60,764 bases of DNA, from NCBI GenBank assembly GCA_038562375.1, contig JBCFAY010000020.1, forward strand, positions 1-60,764, in the 5' to 3' direction. Below, piece after piece: positions 24,530-31,751 of the stretch (the stretch's first letter is position 1; each line of letters opens with the position of its first letter). The notes under the pieces were generated by a model, which was not told the DNA's origin, did not search any database, and worked only from the letters and a program-made list of their open reading frames with translations. The translations under genes were made by a program, and so were the position numbers. The stretch comes from JBCFAY01 sp038562375. Its GTDB lineage: Bacteria; Bacillota; Clostridia; Christensenellales; CAG-138.

Positions 24530-24571
24530 AGTCTAACGCATCCAAATAAGAAGTTCTGTGACAAAATCACG
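24530..24571 (-). promoter_or_regulatory. Crp/Fnr-type operator and class-II promoter of the peroxiredoxin operon
   Basis: The site TGTGACAAAATCACG lies at 24557-24571 (GTGA and TCAC arms separated by five bases). A -10 hexamer TAGACT lies at 24535-24530 on the minus strand, with 21 bases between. The centre of the site falls about 41 bases before the predicted transcription start, the position of class-II Crp activation. No good -35 hexamer is present, as expected for an activator-dependent promoter. Confidence 0.65.
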
Positions 24572-24584
24572 TTTGTTAAAAAAA

Positions 24585-25262
24585 TCACCGTGCCAGTTCC
24601 CGCAGTTTTCCCTCATCCAGAATCGTAATCCTGCCGCGCGAGAGCTCCACGATCCCATCCTCCACAAAACGTTTCAACATGCGGGAGACCACCTCCCTCG
24701 CGCTGCCGGTTTGCCTAGCCAGATACTCGTGCGTGCAGTGGATTTCCAGGCTGCCTGCGCTGATGCGCTCATCGAGCAGCGCTCCCGCGAGCCGCCGGTC
24801 GAACCCCATGAACAGGATCTGCTGCATCGACCACATTACGTCGGAAAAGCGGTCGGCAGCCAATTTGTAGGCGAAGTTCTCCACGATCGGGTTCTTCGCG
24901 GAGATCGCTTCAAACGCGGGGGCGGAAACAATCAGCGCCTCAGCGTCGGTCTGCGCGTCGATATGCACCTCGAACGTAATCTGCCTTAGGATACAGGCCG
25001 CAGAGAGGATGCATACGTCGCCCTCGTACATACGATAAAGAGTGACCTCGCGTCCCTCGTCGGAAAGGAGATAGGTGCAAAAAATCCCGCCCGTAACGAT
25101 CAGTAAGCCCACACACTCGCTGTGGCCTCGGTGGACGTTGCTCCCTTTTGCATATTGTGCGCGCGTGGTGTTATCGCGCAGCGATTCCTGCTCCGCTTTG
25201 GAGAGCTTGTCCCAAAACGGAAGATAACGTTGAAGCGTTTCCTGGAGTCCATCGGTTACCAT
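24585..25262 (-). CDS. Crp/Fnr family transcriptional regulator
   Basis: The 225-aa protein has an N-terminal cyclic-nucleotide-binding-like beta barrel (GLLIVTGGIFCTYLLSDEGREVTLYRMYEGDVCIL), a dimerisation helix and a C-terminal winged helix-turn-helix (HEYLARQTGSAREVVSRMLKRFVEDGIVEL). The recognition helix SAREVVSR keeps the Arg-Glu-x-x-x-Arg pattern that in Crp reads GTGA half-sites. Cysteines occur in the N-terminal domain, but no obvious Fnr-type four-cysteine cluster motif is seen, so the signal is unknown. ATG 25262 is preceded by AGGAGGGCTGAC. Its gene sits directly downstream of one predicted target promoter (peroxiredoxin) and near the other (thioredoxin/ccdA). Confidence 0.92.
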   Translation of the reverse strand: MVTDGLQETLQRYLPFWDKLSKAEQESLRDNTTRAQYAKGSNVHRGHSECVGLLIVTGGIFCTYLLSDEGREVTLYRMYEGDVCILSAACILRQITFEVHIDAQTDAEALIVSAPAFEAISAKNPIVENFAYKLAADRFSDVMWSMQQILFMGFDRRLAGALLDERISAGSLEIHCTHEYLARQTGSAREVVSRMLKRFVEDGIVELSRGRITILDEGKLRELAR

Positions 25263-25284
25263 GTCAGCCCTCCTCATATTATTT

Positions 25285-25323
25285 ATATTATCCTTTTTCC
25301 CAGGTTATTGGCAATACCAATAA
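25285..25323 (-). promoter_or_regulatory. Promoter of the Crp/Fnr gene with an overlapping palindrome
   Basis: On the minus strand TTGCCA (25314-25309), 18 bp and TAATAT (25290-25285). A perfect 7-bp inverted repeat TTATTGG-N5-CCAATAA at 25305-25323 covers the -35 element, a typical position for a repressor operator. It differs from the TGTGA sites, so another protein may bind it. Confidence 0.5.
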
Positions 25324-25632
25324 ACATATTCATCGCAGAATTGATCCATTTGCTACATAATTTTTAGATAAAAAAATGCTGCGGCGTGTTCCGCGGCGGT
25401 AAACTTTACGAGCACTTATAAACGTTCACATGGCATGACACACAATGAAAACGCGCATGTACAAGGCATGGCGCGATTCGATTCAGGATCGCCGGTTTTT
25501 CTCTGTCAATTCTTGGGGACCGCCCACACGGCCGAGCGCTCCGGCATCGTTGCCGGAGCGATCGGCGTCACATGAAGGTTCTAGGAAAATCGGTCTCTTT
25601 TGGTTCCGCCGGTTATTGCAGCGGGCGAAGCG
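25324..25632. other. Gene-free stretch between crp-type gene and trxA
   Basis: No gene is visible. A long hairpin lies at 25531-25566 (GCCGAGCGCTCCGGC, loop ATCGTT, GCCGGAGCGATCGGC), about 65 bp downstream of trxA, without a T run on either side. It may stabilise or end the trxA message. The rest shows no recognisable signal. Confidence 0.5.
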
Positions 25633-25950
25633 CTATGCGCTCTGCAGCATCCCAAGAATCGCCTGCTTCGGTTTTACGCCGACCGAGCTGCCGACGATCC
25701 TGCCGTCTTTCAGGACGACCAGCGTCGGGATGCTCATCACCCGGAATTTTGACGCCAGCTCAGGCTCCGCATCCACATCCACCTTACAGACCTTGACGCC
25801 CTTGGGCGCCGCGGTCGCAATCTCGTCGATAACAGGTCCCAGCATCCTGCAGGGGCCGCACCAGGATGCCCAAAAATCAATCAGCACCGTGTCCTTAGAC
25901 TGCAGTACTTCCGCATCAAAATTATTCATCGTAAGCGTTGTGATCGCCAT
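25633..25950 (-). CDS. trxA: Thioredoxin
   Basis: The 105-aa thioredoxin has the active site WASWCGPCRM and the conserved cis-proline in MSIPTLVVLKDGRIVG. The AITTLTMNNFDAEVLQSKDTVLIDFWA start is typical. It is a cytoplasmic disulfide reductase that can supply electrons to peroxiredoxin or, through CcdA, to extracytoplasmic thioredoxin-like proteins. GGGAGG precedes ATG 25950. It is divergent from ccdA, and the two promoters share one Crp/Fnr-type site. Confidence 0.96.
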   Translation of the reverse strand: MAITTLTMNNFDAEVLQSKDTVLIDFWASWCGPCRMLGPVIDEIATAAPKGVKVCKVDVDAEPELASKFRVMSIPTLVVLKDGRIVGSSVGVKPKQAILGMLQSA

Positions 25951-25982
25951 TGTTTTATCCTCCCGATCCGTCTGTTTTTTAC

Positions 25983-26051
25983 ATCATAACCCATTTCTCT
26001 TCGTATATCTGTGACAACATCACATATGCGCAGGGGAATTTTAGATATACT
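25983..26051. promoter_or_regulatory. Shared Crp/Fnr-type operator between divergent trxA and ccdA promoters
   Basis: The site TGTGACAACATCACA lies at 26010-26024. On the minus side TATGAT (25988-25983) begins after 21 intervening bases, facing trxA. On the plus side TATACT (26046-26051) also begins after 21 intervening bases, facing ccdA. Both predicted starts lie about 41 bases from the centre of the site. The site differs from the peroxiredoxin operator at only two of fifteen positions. Confidence 0.65.
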
Positions 26052-26240
26052 ATCGGTAAGTTCTAAGCTATAGGCGCGGCAAGGCGGCGCTGAAGTTCCT
26101 TTGACGCATCCAACGAAATCATCCCGGGCAGGATCTTGGCGCGCATATGGAGAATGTTGTAGGATGTCTTGTGCCGCAGAAACCGAAACCGGTAAAACGG
26201 GGATCCCCAGCGCCGCAACGGCATCGAAAAGGAGGAGCAT

Positions 26241-26894
26241 ATGTCCTACTTGATCGCATTCCTGGAGGGGTTGATCACATTCGTATCCCCCTGCCTGCTG
26301 CCGATGCTGCCGGTGTACCTCTCTTACTTCGCAGGCGGGGAAACAAAAAATGCACCCCGGCGGACGCTTACAAACGCCGTTGGATTCGTGCTTGGTTTTT
26401 CTCTCGTCTTCCTGGTGCTCGGCCTGTTTGCGGGCGCTCTGGGCGGGCTTTTATCCAAACACAAGACAATTGTTAACCTTGTGACCGGTGCGATCATGGT
26501 GCTGTTCGGGTTGAGTTTTCTCGGCGTGTTTCACTTGAAGATATTCCGCGGAGGCGGCCGCGCGTTCGGCCAGGGGTTCTTCTCCGCAATGCTCTTCGGC
26601 ATGGTCTTCTCAATAAGCTGGACACCATGCGTGGGCGCGTTCCTCGGATCCGCCCTGCTGCTCGCATCCCAGCGGGGAGCGGCTTTGGAGGGCGCGGCCA
26701 TGCTTCTGACGTACTCGCTCGGCCTCGGCATCCCGTTCATTCTTTCCGCCGTATTGATCGATCGGCTAAAGAACGCCTTCGATTTTCTGAAAAGGCACTA
26801 TAAAGCGGTCAACGCAGTTTCCGGCGGGATGCTGATACTGATGGGCATATTGGTCATGACGGGGCTGATCGACCGCGTGTTCTCGTTGCTATAA
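26241..26894 (+). CDS. ccdA: CcdA-type thiol-disulfide transmembrane transporter
   Basis: The 217-aa protein has six predicted hydrophobic segments. The two conserved membrane cysteines are in FVSPCLLPMLPVYLSY (TM1) and FSISWTPCVGAFLGSALLLAS (TM4), the hallmark of CcdA/DsbD-beta. CcdA carries reducing equivalents from cytoplasmic thioredoxin across the membrane to extracytoplasmic thioredoxin-like proteins. AAAGGAGG precedes the ATG. Its partners are adjacent: thioredoxin is divergent and a membrane-anchored TlpA-like protein lies 24 bp downstream. The predicted leader is about 180 nt long. Confidence 0.95.
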   Translation: MSYLIAFLEGLITFVSPCLLPMLPVYLSYFAGGETKNAPRRTLTNAVGFVLGFSLVFLVLGLFAGALGGLLSKHKTIVNLVTGAIMVLFGLSFLGVFHLKIFRGGGRAFGQGFFSAMLFGMVFSISWTPCVGAFLGSALLLASQRGAALEGAAMLLTYSLGLGIPFILSAVLIDRLKNAFDFLKRHYKAVNAVSGGMLILMGILVMTGLIDRVFSLL

Positions 26895-26918
26895 TGTGCT
26901 AAGTTCAAGGAGGTTCAT

Positions 26919-27473
26919 ATGAAATCAAAATTCAAGGTGCTCGCCCTAATCGCCATCATCGTCGTTGTGCTCATCGGCGGCGGATTTGCCTATGACCAGC
27001 TATCGAACCGGTATTCCACGCCCGGGGAACCTTCGACAAGCGCACAGCCCACGCCCGTAATCGCGCCTGATTTTACGGTAAAGGACGCCGAAGGGAACTC
27101 CGTCTCCCTTTCGGATTTTCAGGGGAAGCCTGTCGTGATCAACTTCTGGGCAAGCTGGTGCGGCTACTGCACGGACGAAATGCCGTTATTCCAGGAAATC
27201 TATAAAGACTACGGCGAGCAGGCCGCGTTCATGATGATCAATCTAACCGACGGATCCAGGGAAACGCTTAAGTCCGCGAAAAGCTTTATCGAGGACAAAG
27301 GCTACACGTTCCCCGTTTATTTCGATACGGAGCTCGAAGCCGCGTATGCTTATAATACCTACAGCATCCCCGTCACCTATTTCATCGACGCAAACGGCAA
27401 CATCGCAGCGAGCATTCAGGGGATCGCAACCAAGAGCAAGCTGCTCAATAAGATCGAGACGATATTACAATAG
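26919..27473 (+). CDS. Membrane-anchored TlpA/ResA-like thioredoxin-fold protein
   Basis: The 184-aa protein has an N-terminal uncleaved signal anchor (VLALIAIIVVVLIGGGFAY), a short Ser/Thr/Pro linker and an extracytoplasmic redoxin domain starting APDFTVKDAEGNSVSLSDFQGK. The active site is WASWCGYCTDEMP and the cis-proline segment is YSIPVTYFIDANGN. ResA/TlpA proteins reduce disulfides outside the membrane with electrons from CcdA. Being directly downstream of ccdA (24 bp, own AAGGAGG) supports this pairing. The target could be extracellular enzymes or oxidised methionine/peroxide pathways; no cytochrome c genes are in view. Confidence 0.92.
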   Translation: MKSKFKVLALIAIIVVVLIGGGFAYDQLSNRYSTPGEPSTSAQPTPVIAPDFTVKDAEGNSVSLSDFQGKPVVINFWASWCGYCTDEMPLFQEIYKDYGEQAAFMMINLTDGSRETLKSAKSFIEDKGYTFPVYFDTELEAAYAYNTYSIPVTYFIDANGNIAASIQGIATKSKLLNKIETILQ

Positions 27474-27495
27474 CGCGGTCAGCGCGGGCAAAGCA

Positions 27496-27531
27496 AAAGC
27501 GGCGGGACGCTTCGACGTTCCGCCGCTTTAT
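27496..27531. terminator. Hairpin after the ccdA-tlpA-like operon
   Basis: AAAGCGGCGG (27496-27505) pairs with CCGCCGCTTT (27520-27529). The T run is short on the plus strand. Confidence 0.6.
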
Positions 27532-27695
27532 AATCTGCAGCCAAAGAAAGGACCGGGGCGAGGCGCGCGCTTTGGATTTCTAGTTCGCCGCATCCTATAA
27601 GGCGCGGCGGAGTTCACCCTCGCGCAGGCCGACAGGTCATCATTTCAATAGATATGGCGCAATCGGGTAAGTTCCCATCAGGTACGTTAGAGGCA

Positions 27696-28073
27696 TCATT
27701 GATCGCCGAGCTTCGCGTCCTGCTCCTCCGAATACCGGATGCAGGTTCCCTGCGCGTCCATCCAAAGGCGCTCCATGTTATAGTATTTTCTCTCTTCCGG
27801 ATGGAAAATGTGCACCAGGATGTGCCCGAAATCCACGACGATCCAGCGGCCTTGCGTATACCCCTCGGTACGCCTGGTCTCAAGGCCCAGCTCCGGCGCT
27901 TTTTGCTGCACCTCGTCGCAAAGCGCTTTGACCTGCGGAACCACGCGCCCTGTACAAATCACAAACCATTCGGCGATGATCGTCTTATCCGCGACATCGA
28001 TCGCGATGATGTCCTGCGCCTTCTTGTCGTACAGCAGTTTGCATAGCTCCAGTACCTGTTCGTTCTGCGTCAA
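27696..28073 (-). CDS. rsfS: Ribosomal silencing factor RsfS
   Basis: The 125-aa protein matches RsfS (YbeB/Iojap), which binds ribosomal protein L14 and blocks subunit joining when nutrients are low. Signatures are LLYDKKAQDIIAIDVADKT, FVICTGRVVPQVKALCDEV, EGYTQGRWIVVDFGHILVHIF and HPEERKYYNMERLW. TTG 28073 is the likely start, because AGGAGGG lies six bases upstream; the ATG at 28097 would overlap the preceding gene and has no site. The nadD-yqeK-rsfS order is conserved in Firmicutes. Confidence 0.95.
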   Translation of the reverse strand: MTQNEQVLELCKLLYDKKAQDIIAIDVADKTIIAEWFVICTGRVVPQVKALCDEVQQKAPELGLETRRTEGYTQGRWIVVDFGHILVHIFHPEERKYYNMERLWMDAQGTCIRYSEEQDAKLGDQ

Positions 28074-28090
28074 AATTTGCCCTCCTTTTT

Positions 28091-29290
28091 CTAGCATGAT
28101 TTGTATAACGGATCCAATGATCCGATTCTGCCCTCGTTTTCCTTAATCAACGCCTCAAGCGCCTCGATCGTATCGGGATGAAGCGTTTTCCCCCGCTCCC
28201 TCACGTTTTGGATGCTCACGCGCATTGCCCCGATCACCGCAAGATCGAGATCTACCTTCGAGAGGCGCCTAAGCGCATCGGCTTGCGGAAACTCGCGTCC
28301 CGGCTCAATCATATCCGCGAGATACACGATTTTCTCCAGCAGGCTCATTCCGGCCCTGCCCGTAGTGTGATACCGAATCGCGTCGAGCACCTGCTCATCC
28401 TCTACGCCGAAGAGCCTTTTCGCATAGATCGCGCCGATCTTTGCGTGGAGGAGTCCTTTCATCCCGGCGGAAGACGCGTCCAGCGTCAGTCCTTCCTCTT
28501 CCGCCTGCTCGAGGATCGACCTCTCGGCCACCTTCGCGCAGTCGTGCAGCAATGCCGCCAGCCGGGCATTTTTTCCGTCCGCGCCATGTCGGCCGGCCAG
28601 CTCGACAGCCGCGAACACGGTCCCCATCGTATGCAGATATCTATTCTTGTTCTGCATACCCGCAAGCTTTTCCTGCATGAGGCGAATTTCGGGAGGGAAA
28701 TAATACCCTTTTTCATAGATGATCCTCTCGACCGCAAAAGGAACATCTCCTTCCACCGCAAGCGCGTCACGGATCCTTCGGCGGATGCTCGTAGAGGAAA
28801 TATCCGGGCCGGAGAACGGCGCGATCAGGATCCGTGCTCCAATAGACTCCCTGAGCCGCTGCGCCGCAAGCTCCATATCTGCGGACGAGCCCGGCCGCCG
28901 AACCGCGATCAGGCGTACCATCTCCACGAGGCGCTCCGGTTCCCGCCAGGAATGAAAGCTCTCGAGCATATCTTCGCCGATGATCAAATTTAGCTCCGCC
29001 CCGGGATACATCTCCTTCAGGCGGCTTACGCTCGCTACGGTATAGTTTACGCCGCCAAGGCGCACTTCAAGATCGCACGGTTCAAGGCCGCCGTACGGCG
29101 CGGCCGCAGCGCGCACCATTTCAAGGCGATCCACCCCTGCGATCAAATTGGGGACATTTTTATGGGGAGGACTCGCGTTCACAAGCAGCAATACACGGTC
29201 AAGGCCATAGGCCGAAAGCGCCATGTTCGCGAGCGAGAGATGTCCTTCGTGAATAGGGTTAAACGTCCCGCCAAGTATCCCCAACTTCAT
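28091..29290 (-). CDS. nadD: Fused nicotinate-nucleotide adenylyltransferase and YqeK HD-domain hydrolase
   Basis: The 399-aa protein joins two enzymes that are usually separate. Residues 1-~200 are NadD (LGILGGTFNPIHEGHLSLAN with the nucleotidyltransferase GxFxPxHxGH motif, and SSTSIRRRI near the end), which makes nicotinate adenine dinucleotide in NAD synthesis. Residues ~205-399 are YqeK (YLHTMGTVFAAVELA, LAALLHDCAK with the HD pair, HAKIGAIYAKRLFG, YHTTGRAGMSLLEKIVYLADMIEPGR), an HD phosphohydrolase that in Firmicutes cleaves Ap4A symmetrically. Its start overlaps the upstream gene stop by four bases (ATGA). The frame is continuous, so the fusion is real in this sequence. Confidence 0.95.
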   Translation of the reverse strand: MKLGILGGTFNPIHEGHLSLANMALSAYGLDRVLLLVNASPPHKNVPNLIAGVDRLEMVRAAAAPYGGLEPCDLEVRLGGVNYTVASVSRLKEMYPGAELNLIIGEDMLESFHSWREPERLVEMVRLIAVRRPGSSADMELAAQRLRESIGARILIAPFSGPDISSTSIRRRIRDALAVEGDVPFAVERIIYEKGYYFPPEIRLMQEKLAGMQNKNRYLHTMGTVFAAVELAGRHGADGKNARLAALLHDCAKVAERSILEQAEEEGLTLDASSAGMKGLLHAKIGAIYAKRLFGVEDEQVLDAIRYHTTGRAGMSLLEKIVYLADMIEPGREFPQADALRRLSKVDLDLAVIGAMRVSIQNVRERGKTLHPDTIEALEALIKENEGRIGSLDPLYKSC

Positions 29291-29802
29291 TCAAGCCCTC
29301 CAGGAATAAACGGGAATCCGGTTGTCTGCAGGGGCAGCGTAATAATCGGCCCGAAGGTAGACGTGGGCGACGGCGTAGCCGTCGGCTCCGGCGTGGGTGA
29401 CGGCGTCGGCGTCGGCCTCCTGGTCGGCTTTGTCGTAGGCTTCACCGTCGGCGTTGCGGTCGGCGCATTCGTCGGAGTCGCTGTCGGCGAGGGCGACGGC
29501 GTGGCCGTCGGTTTGATCGTCGGCGCGGCGGTCTGCTCGGTTGTCGGCGCAAGCGAGGGCGTCGGGGAAGCCCCCGGCGTCGTGAACGACGGCGTCGGCG
29601 TCACCGCAGGATTGCGGTTCTGGAACATCAGCGCGAGGGCAAGGGCAATGGCGGCGAGCGTTAGAAGCGCCGCTGTGATGAACAGCGCAACGCGGTTCCT
29701 GTGACGGCGACGGTTTTCCGCCTGCACGCCCTGCTGCGACGCGCGCCAATTTCTATAGCCGAATTCGAGTTTATTGCGCGTCCGAGTGATCCAGTCATTC
29801 AT
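29287..29802 (-). CDS. Single-pass membrane protein with Thr/Pro-rich extracytoplasmic repeat tail
   Basis: This 171-aa protein has a basic cytoplasmic N-terminus of about 40 residues (ENRRRHRNR just before the membrane), one membrane helix (VALFITAALLTLAAIALALALMF) and an outer region made almost entirely of Thr/Pro/Ala/Ser (PTATPSPSPTATPTNAPT and similar). Such tails act as rigid spacers through cell wall and may be glycosylated. No enzymatic domain is present. The stop overlaps the nadD-yqeK start, so it is translationally coupled. It occupies the place where LytR-type genes are often found in this neighbourhood. Function unknown. Confidence 0.8.
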   Translation of the reverse strand: MNDWITRTRNKLEFGYRNWRASQQGVQAENRRRHRNRVALFITAALLTLAAIALALALMFQNRNPAVTPTPSFTTPGASPTPSLAPTTEQTAAPTIKPTATPSPSPTATPTNAPTATPTVKPTTKPTRRPTPTPSPTPEPTATPSPTSTFGPIITLPLQTTGFPFIPGGLE

Positions 29803-29850
29803 AAGCTTATTATTCCATATCGCACAGAATCAACCCTCACCTTTATCGCG

Positions 29851-30807
29851 TTAATCGGTCGCCTTTGCGATAACATCCGATCCGTCGCTGATAAAGTCCA
29901 CCGCGGGAAAATCCTTCCCCGTAAAGATTTCAACGTCTGCCTGCCTCAATCGGCCGATCACTTCCGGCGCGAGCGTTTCCGCATCCTCCGCGTCGTCCCC
30001 TGTCACCGCCGCGAACCGGGGTGATACCGCGATGAGAAACGGCAGTCCCGTCGCGTCGTCTTCGCCGTGATGCCCAACTTTAAGCACGTCCGCCCGAAGA
30101 TCTTTTCCAAGGCCGAGCAGTTGCTGCTCCACCTCATGTTCCGCATCGCCCATCAGGAGAAACGCCGTATCCAAATAGGTTACGCGGAGCACGAGCGAGT
30201 TGTTGTTCTCGTTTTCCGGGTCGGCCCGAAGCGGGGCAAGCACCTCGATCTGCACCGATCCAAACTCCAGCGCATCTCCCGCGACAAACTCCCGATGGGT
30301 CGCGCCGCTCTGTGCGATCAATTCCAATGTTTTTTCAGAAAACGTGATGTTGTCGAGCTTCGCCGTACAGATCCGCTTGACCGAGTATCGATCCAAGAGC
30401 TTTTTCAGGCTGCCGACGTGGTCCTTGTGTCCATGTGTAAGCACCAGGGTATCGATGGTTGTGACGCCTCTTGCGTCCAATGCGGACGCGATCGAATCAA
30501 AATCGGCTTTCCTGCCGGTATCGATCAGCATGAATTGCCCGTCCGGCATGGTAAGAAGAAAGCAATCCGCGTCGCCGATGCCGATCATCGTCAGCGTCAG
30601 CAGGCCGTCCGGGTTCAAACAGTCCGCCGTGCAGAAATTGGGGATCTCCACCTCACTATCGTCAATGTCGGGGATTGCAGCAGGGGTGGATGTGCCGCCG
30701 GCGGGCGTTGAAGCGGCAGGCGTCGCGCCGGCATCGGGGCGGCTTGCCGCGCAGCCGGCGATAAACAGACACAGAAAGATGCAAACTGGCAGAATAATTT
30801 TCTTCAC
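29851..30807 (-). CDS. MBL-fold hydrolase lipoprotein (ComEC C-terminal-like)
   Basis: The 318-aa protein begins at GTG with a lipoprotein signal (ILPVCIFLCLFIAGC, lipobox IAGC, lipidated Cys at about residue 19), then a Ser/Thr/Pro/Ala linker. The metallo-beta-lactamase domain (MIGIGDADCFLLTMPDGQFMLIDTG, LTHGHKDHVGSL, LVLRVTYLDTAFLLMGDAEHE, LKVGHHGEDDAT) resembles the hydrolase domain of ComEC and secreted nucleases or phosphodiesterases. It is probably anchored on the outside of the membrane. The start is supported by the signal peptide, although the ribosome binding site (AAGGGC) is weak. The substrate is not identifiable; nuclease activity is possible. Confidence 0.88.
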   Translation of the reverse strand: MKKIILPVCIFLCLFIAGCAASRPDAGATPAASTPAGGTSTPAAIPDIDDSEVEIPNFCTADCLNPDGLLTLTMIGIGDADCFLLTMPDGQFMLIDTGRKADFDSIASALDARGVTTIDTLVLTHGHKDHVGSLKKLLDRYSVKRICTAKLDNITFSEKTLELIAQSGATHREFVAGDALEFGSVQIEVLAPLRADPENENNNSLVLRVTYLDTAFLLMGDAEHEVEQQLLGLGKDLRADVLKVGHHGEDDATGLPFLIAVSPRFAAVTGDDAEDAETLAPEVIGRLRQADVEIFTGKDFPAVDFISDGSDVIAKATD

Positions 30808-31097
30808 GCCCTTATCATAACACAGTTTTCACCGCAGTAACAGACCCGCAGCGAAGCATCTATCGTTCAAAGGCGCCTTTTAGACGCTCCGCCGCCCTCT
30901 TCCAGCGCAGTATTGTACAGGTTTGCTTTCCGGGTAGAAAGCGCCGAACGAATTCGCCTCTTTTAGGGTTGCCCCCAAGACCTGCTCATGCTAAACTAAC
31001 GTATATATCGAACGCGAAACATCGGTATTCGTGTGTATTTTTATCGCAAGCCCCCGTTTACCGGCGCTTCCCAAAGATAAAATATCGGAGGCAACAC

Positions 31098-31682
31098 ATG
31101 CAGGCATTTGAAGAGCGCATCCGTCGGCAGGGACGGGTACTCCCGGGCGATATCGTAAAAGTGGACGGATTTCTAAATCACCTTGTCGACATCGAATTGA
31201 TGGGAGAATTGGCGGATCAGTTCCGCAAGGAGTTCCCTCACACCAACGTCACAAAGATTTTAACGGTTGAGGCGTCGGGCATTCCCCTTGCAACGCTGAC
31301 CGCGCAGAAGTTCGGCGTGCCGATGATTTTCGCGAAGAAAGCCAAATCGGATAACATCGAGGGCGGACTTTACCGCAGCGATATCTTTTCCTATACCTAC
31401 AAGAAAAAAGTTACGCTGATCATATCCAAGGAATGGCTCAAAGCGGACGACGTTGTTCTCATCATCGATGATTTCCTTGCCAACGGCGAAGCGCTTCGCG
31501 GGCTTGTCGAGATCGTCGAGCAATCCGGCGCCAAGCTCGTGGGCATCGGCATCGCGATCGAAAAGGGCTTCCAACAGGGCGGCACGCGGATACGCGAACG
31601 GGGAATCGACCTGCATTCCCTCGCGATTATCGAATCCGCCAACGAGCAGGGCATTACGTTCAGGGAGCAAAATCCCAACTGA
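31098..31682 (+). CDS. xpt: Xanthine phosphoribosyltransferase
   Basis: The 194-aa protein matches Xpt, which converts xanthine and PRPP to XMP for purine salvage. The N-terminus MQAFEERIRRQGRVLPGDIVKVDGFLNHLVD is typical, the PRPP-binding motif is VVLIIDDFLANGEAL, and EASGIPLATLTAQKFGVPMIFAKK is the other family segment. ATG 31098 follows TCGGAGGCAACAC; the frame is open for another 43 codons without a site. No purine riboswitch is seen in the roughly 290 bp upstream, which contain no other recognisable gene. A GntR regulator follows 69 bp downstream and could control it. Confidence 0.95.
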   Translation: MQAFEERIRRQGRVLPGDIVKVDGFLNHLVDIELMGELADQFRKEFPHTNVTKILTVEASGIPLATLTAQKFGVPMIFAKKAKSDNIEGGLYRSDIFSYTYKKKVTLIISKEWLKADDVVLIIDDFLANGEALRGLVEIVEQSGAKLVGIGIAIEKGFQQGGTRIRERGIDLHSLAIIESANEQGITFREQNPN

Positions 31683-31751
31683 CGCTTAAGCGACGTATCA
31701 TCGGACTGGGAGCAAAGTGCCCGGGATGGCCACGCATGAAAGGATCGGCGC

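Noticed and set aside
25531..25566. Long hairpin downstream of trxA as an intrinsic terminator
   Set aside because: The stem is strong but neither strand has a T run after it, so it is reported only as a structure.
29162..29704. A plus-strand frame giving Val/Gly-rich repeats (GVGVGVAVG)
   Set aside because: It is the complement of the Thr/Pro-rich repeats of the real minus-strand gene.
30814..30819. A TATGAT hexamer just upstream of the MBL lipoprotein, implying a leaderless message
   Set aside because: No matching -35 at a proper distance and the weak AAGGGC site can explain initiation; the evidence is too thin.
30820..31097. Purine riboswitch ahead of xpt
   Set aside because: The conserved core around TATAATC/CTAC and the paired loops of the purine aptamer are not present.
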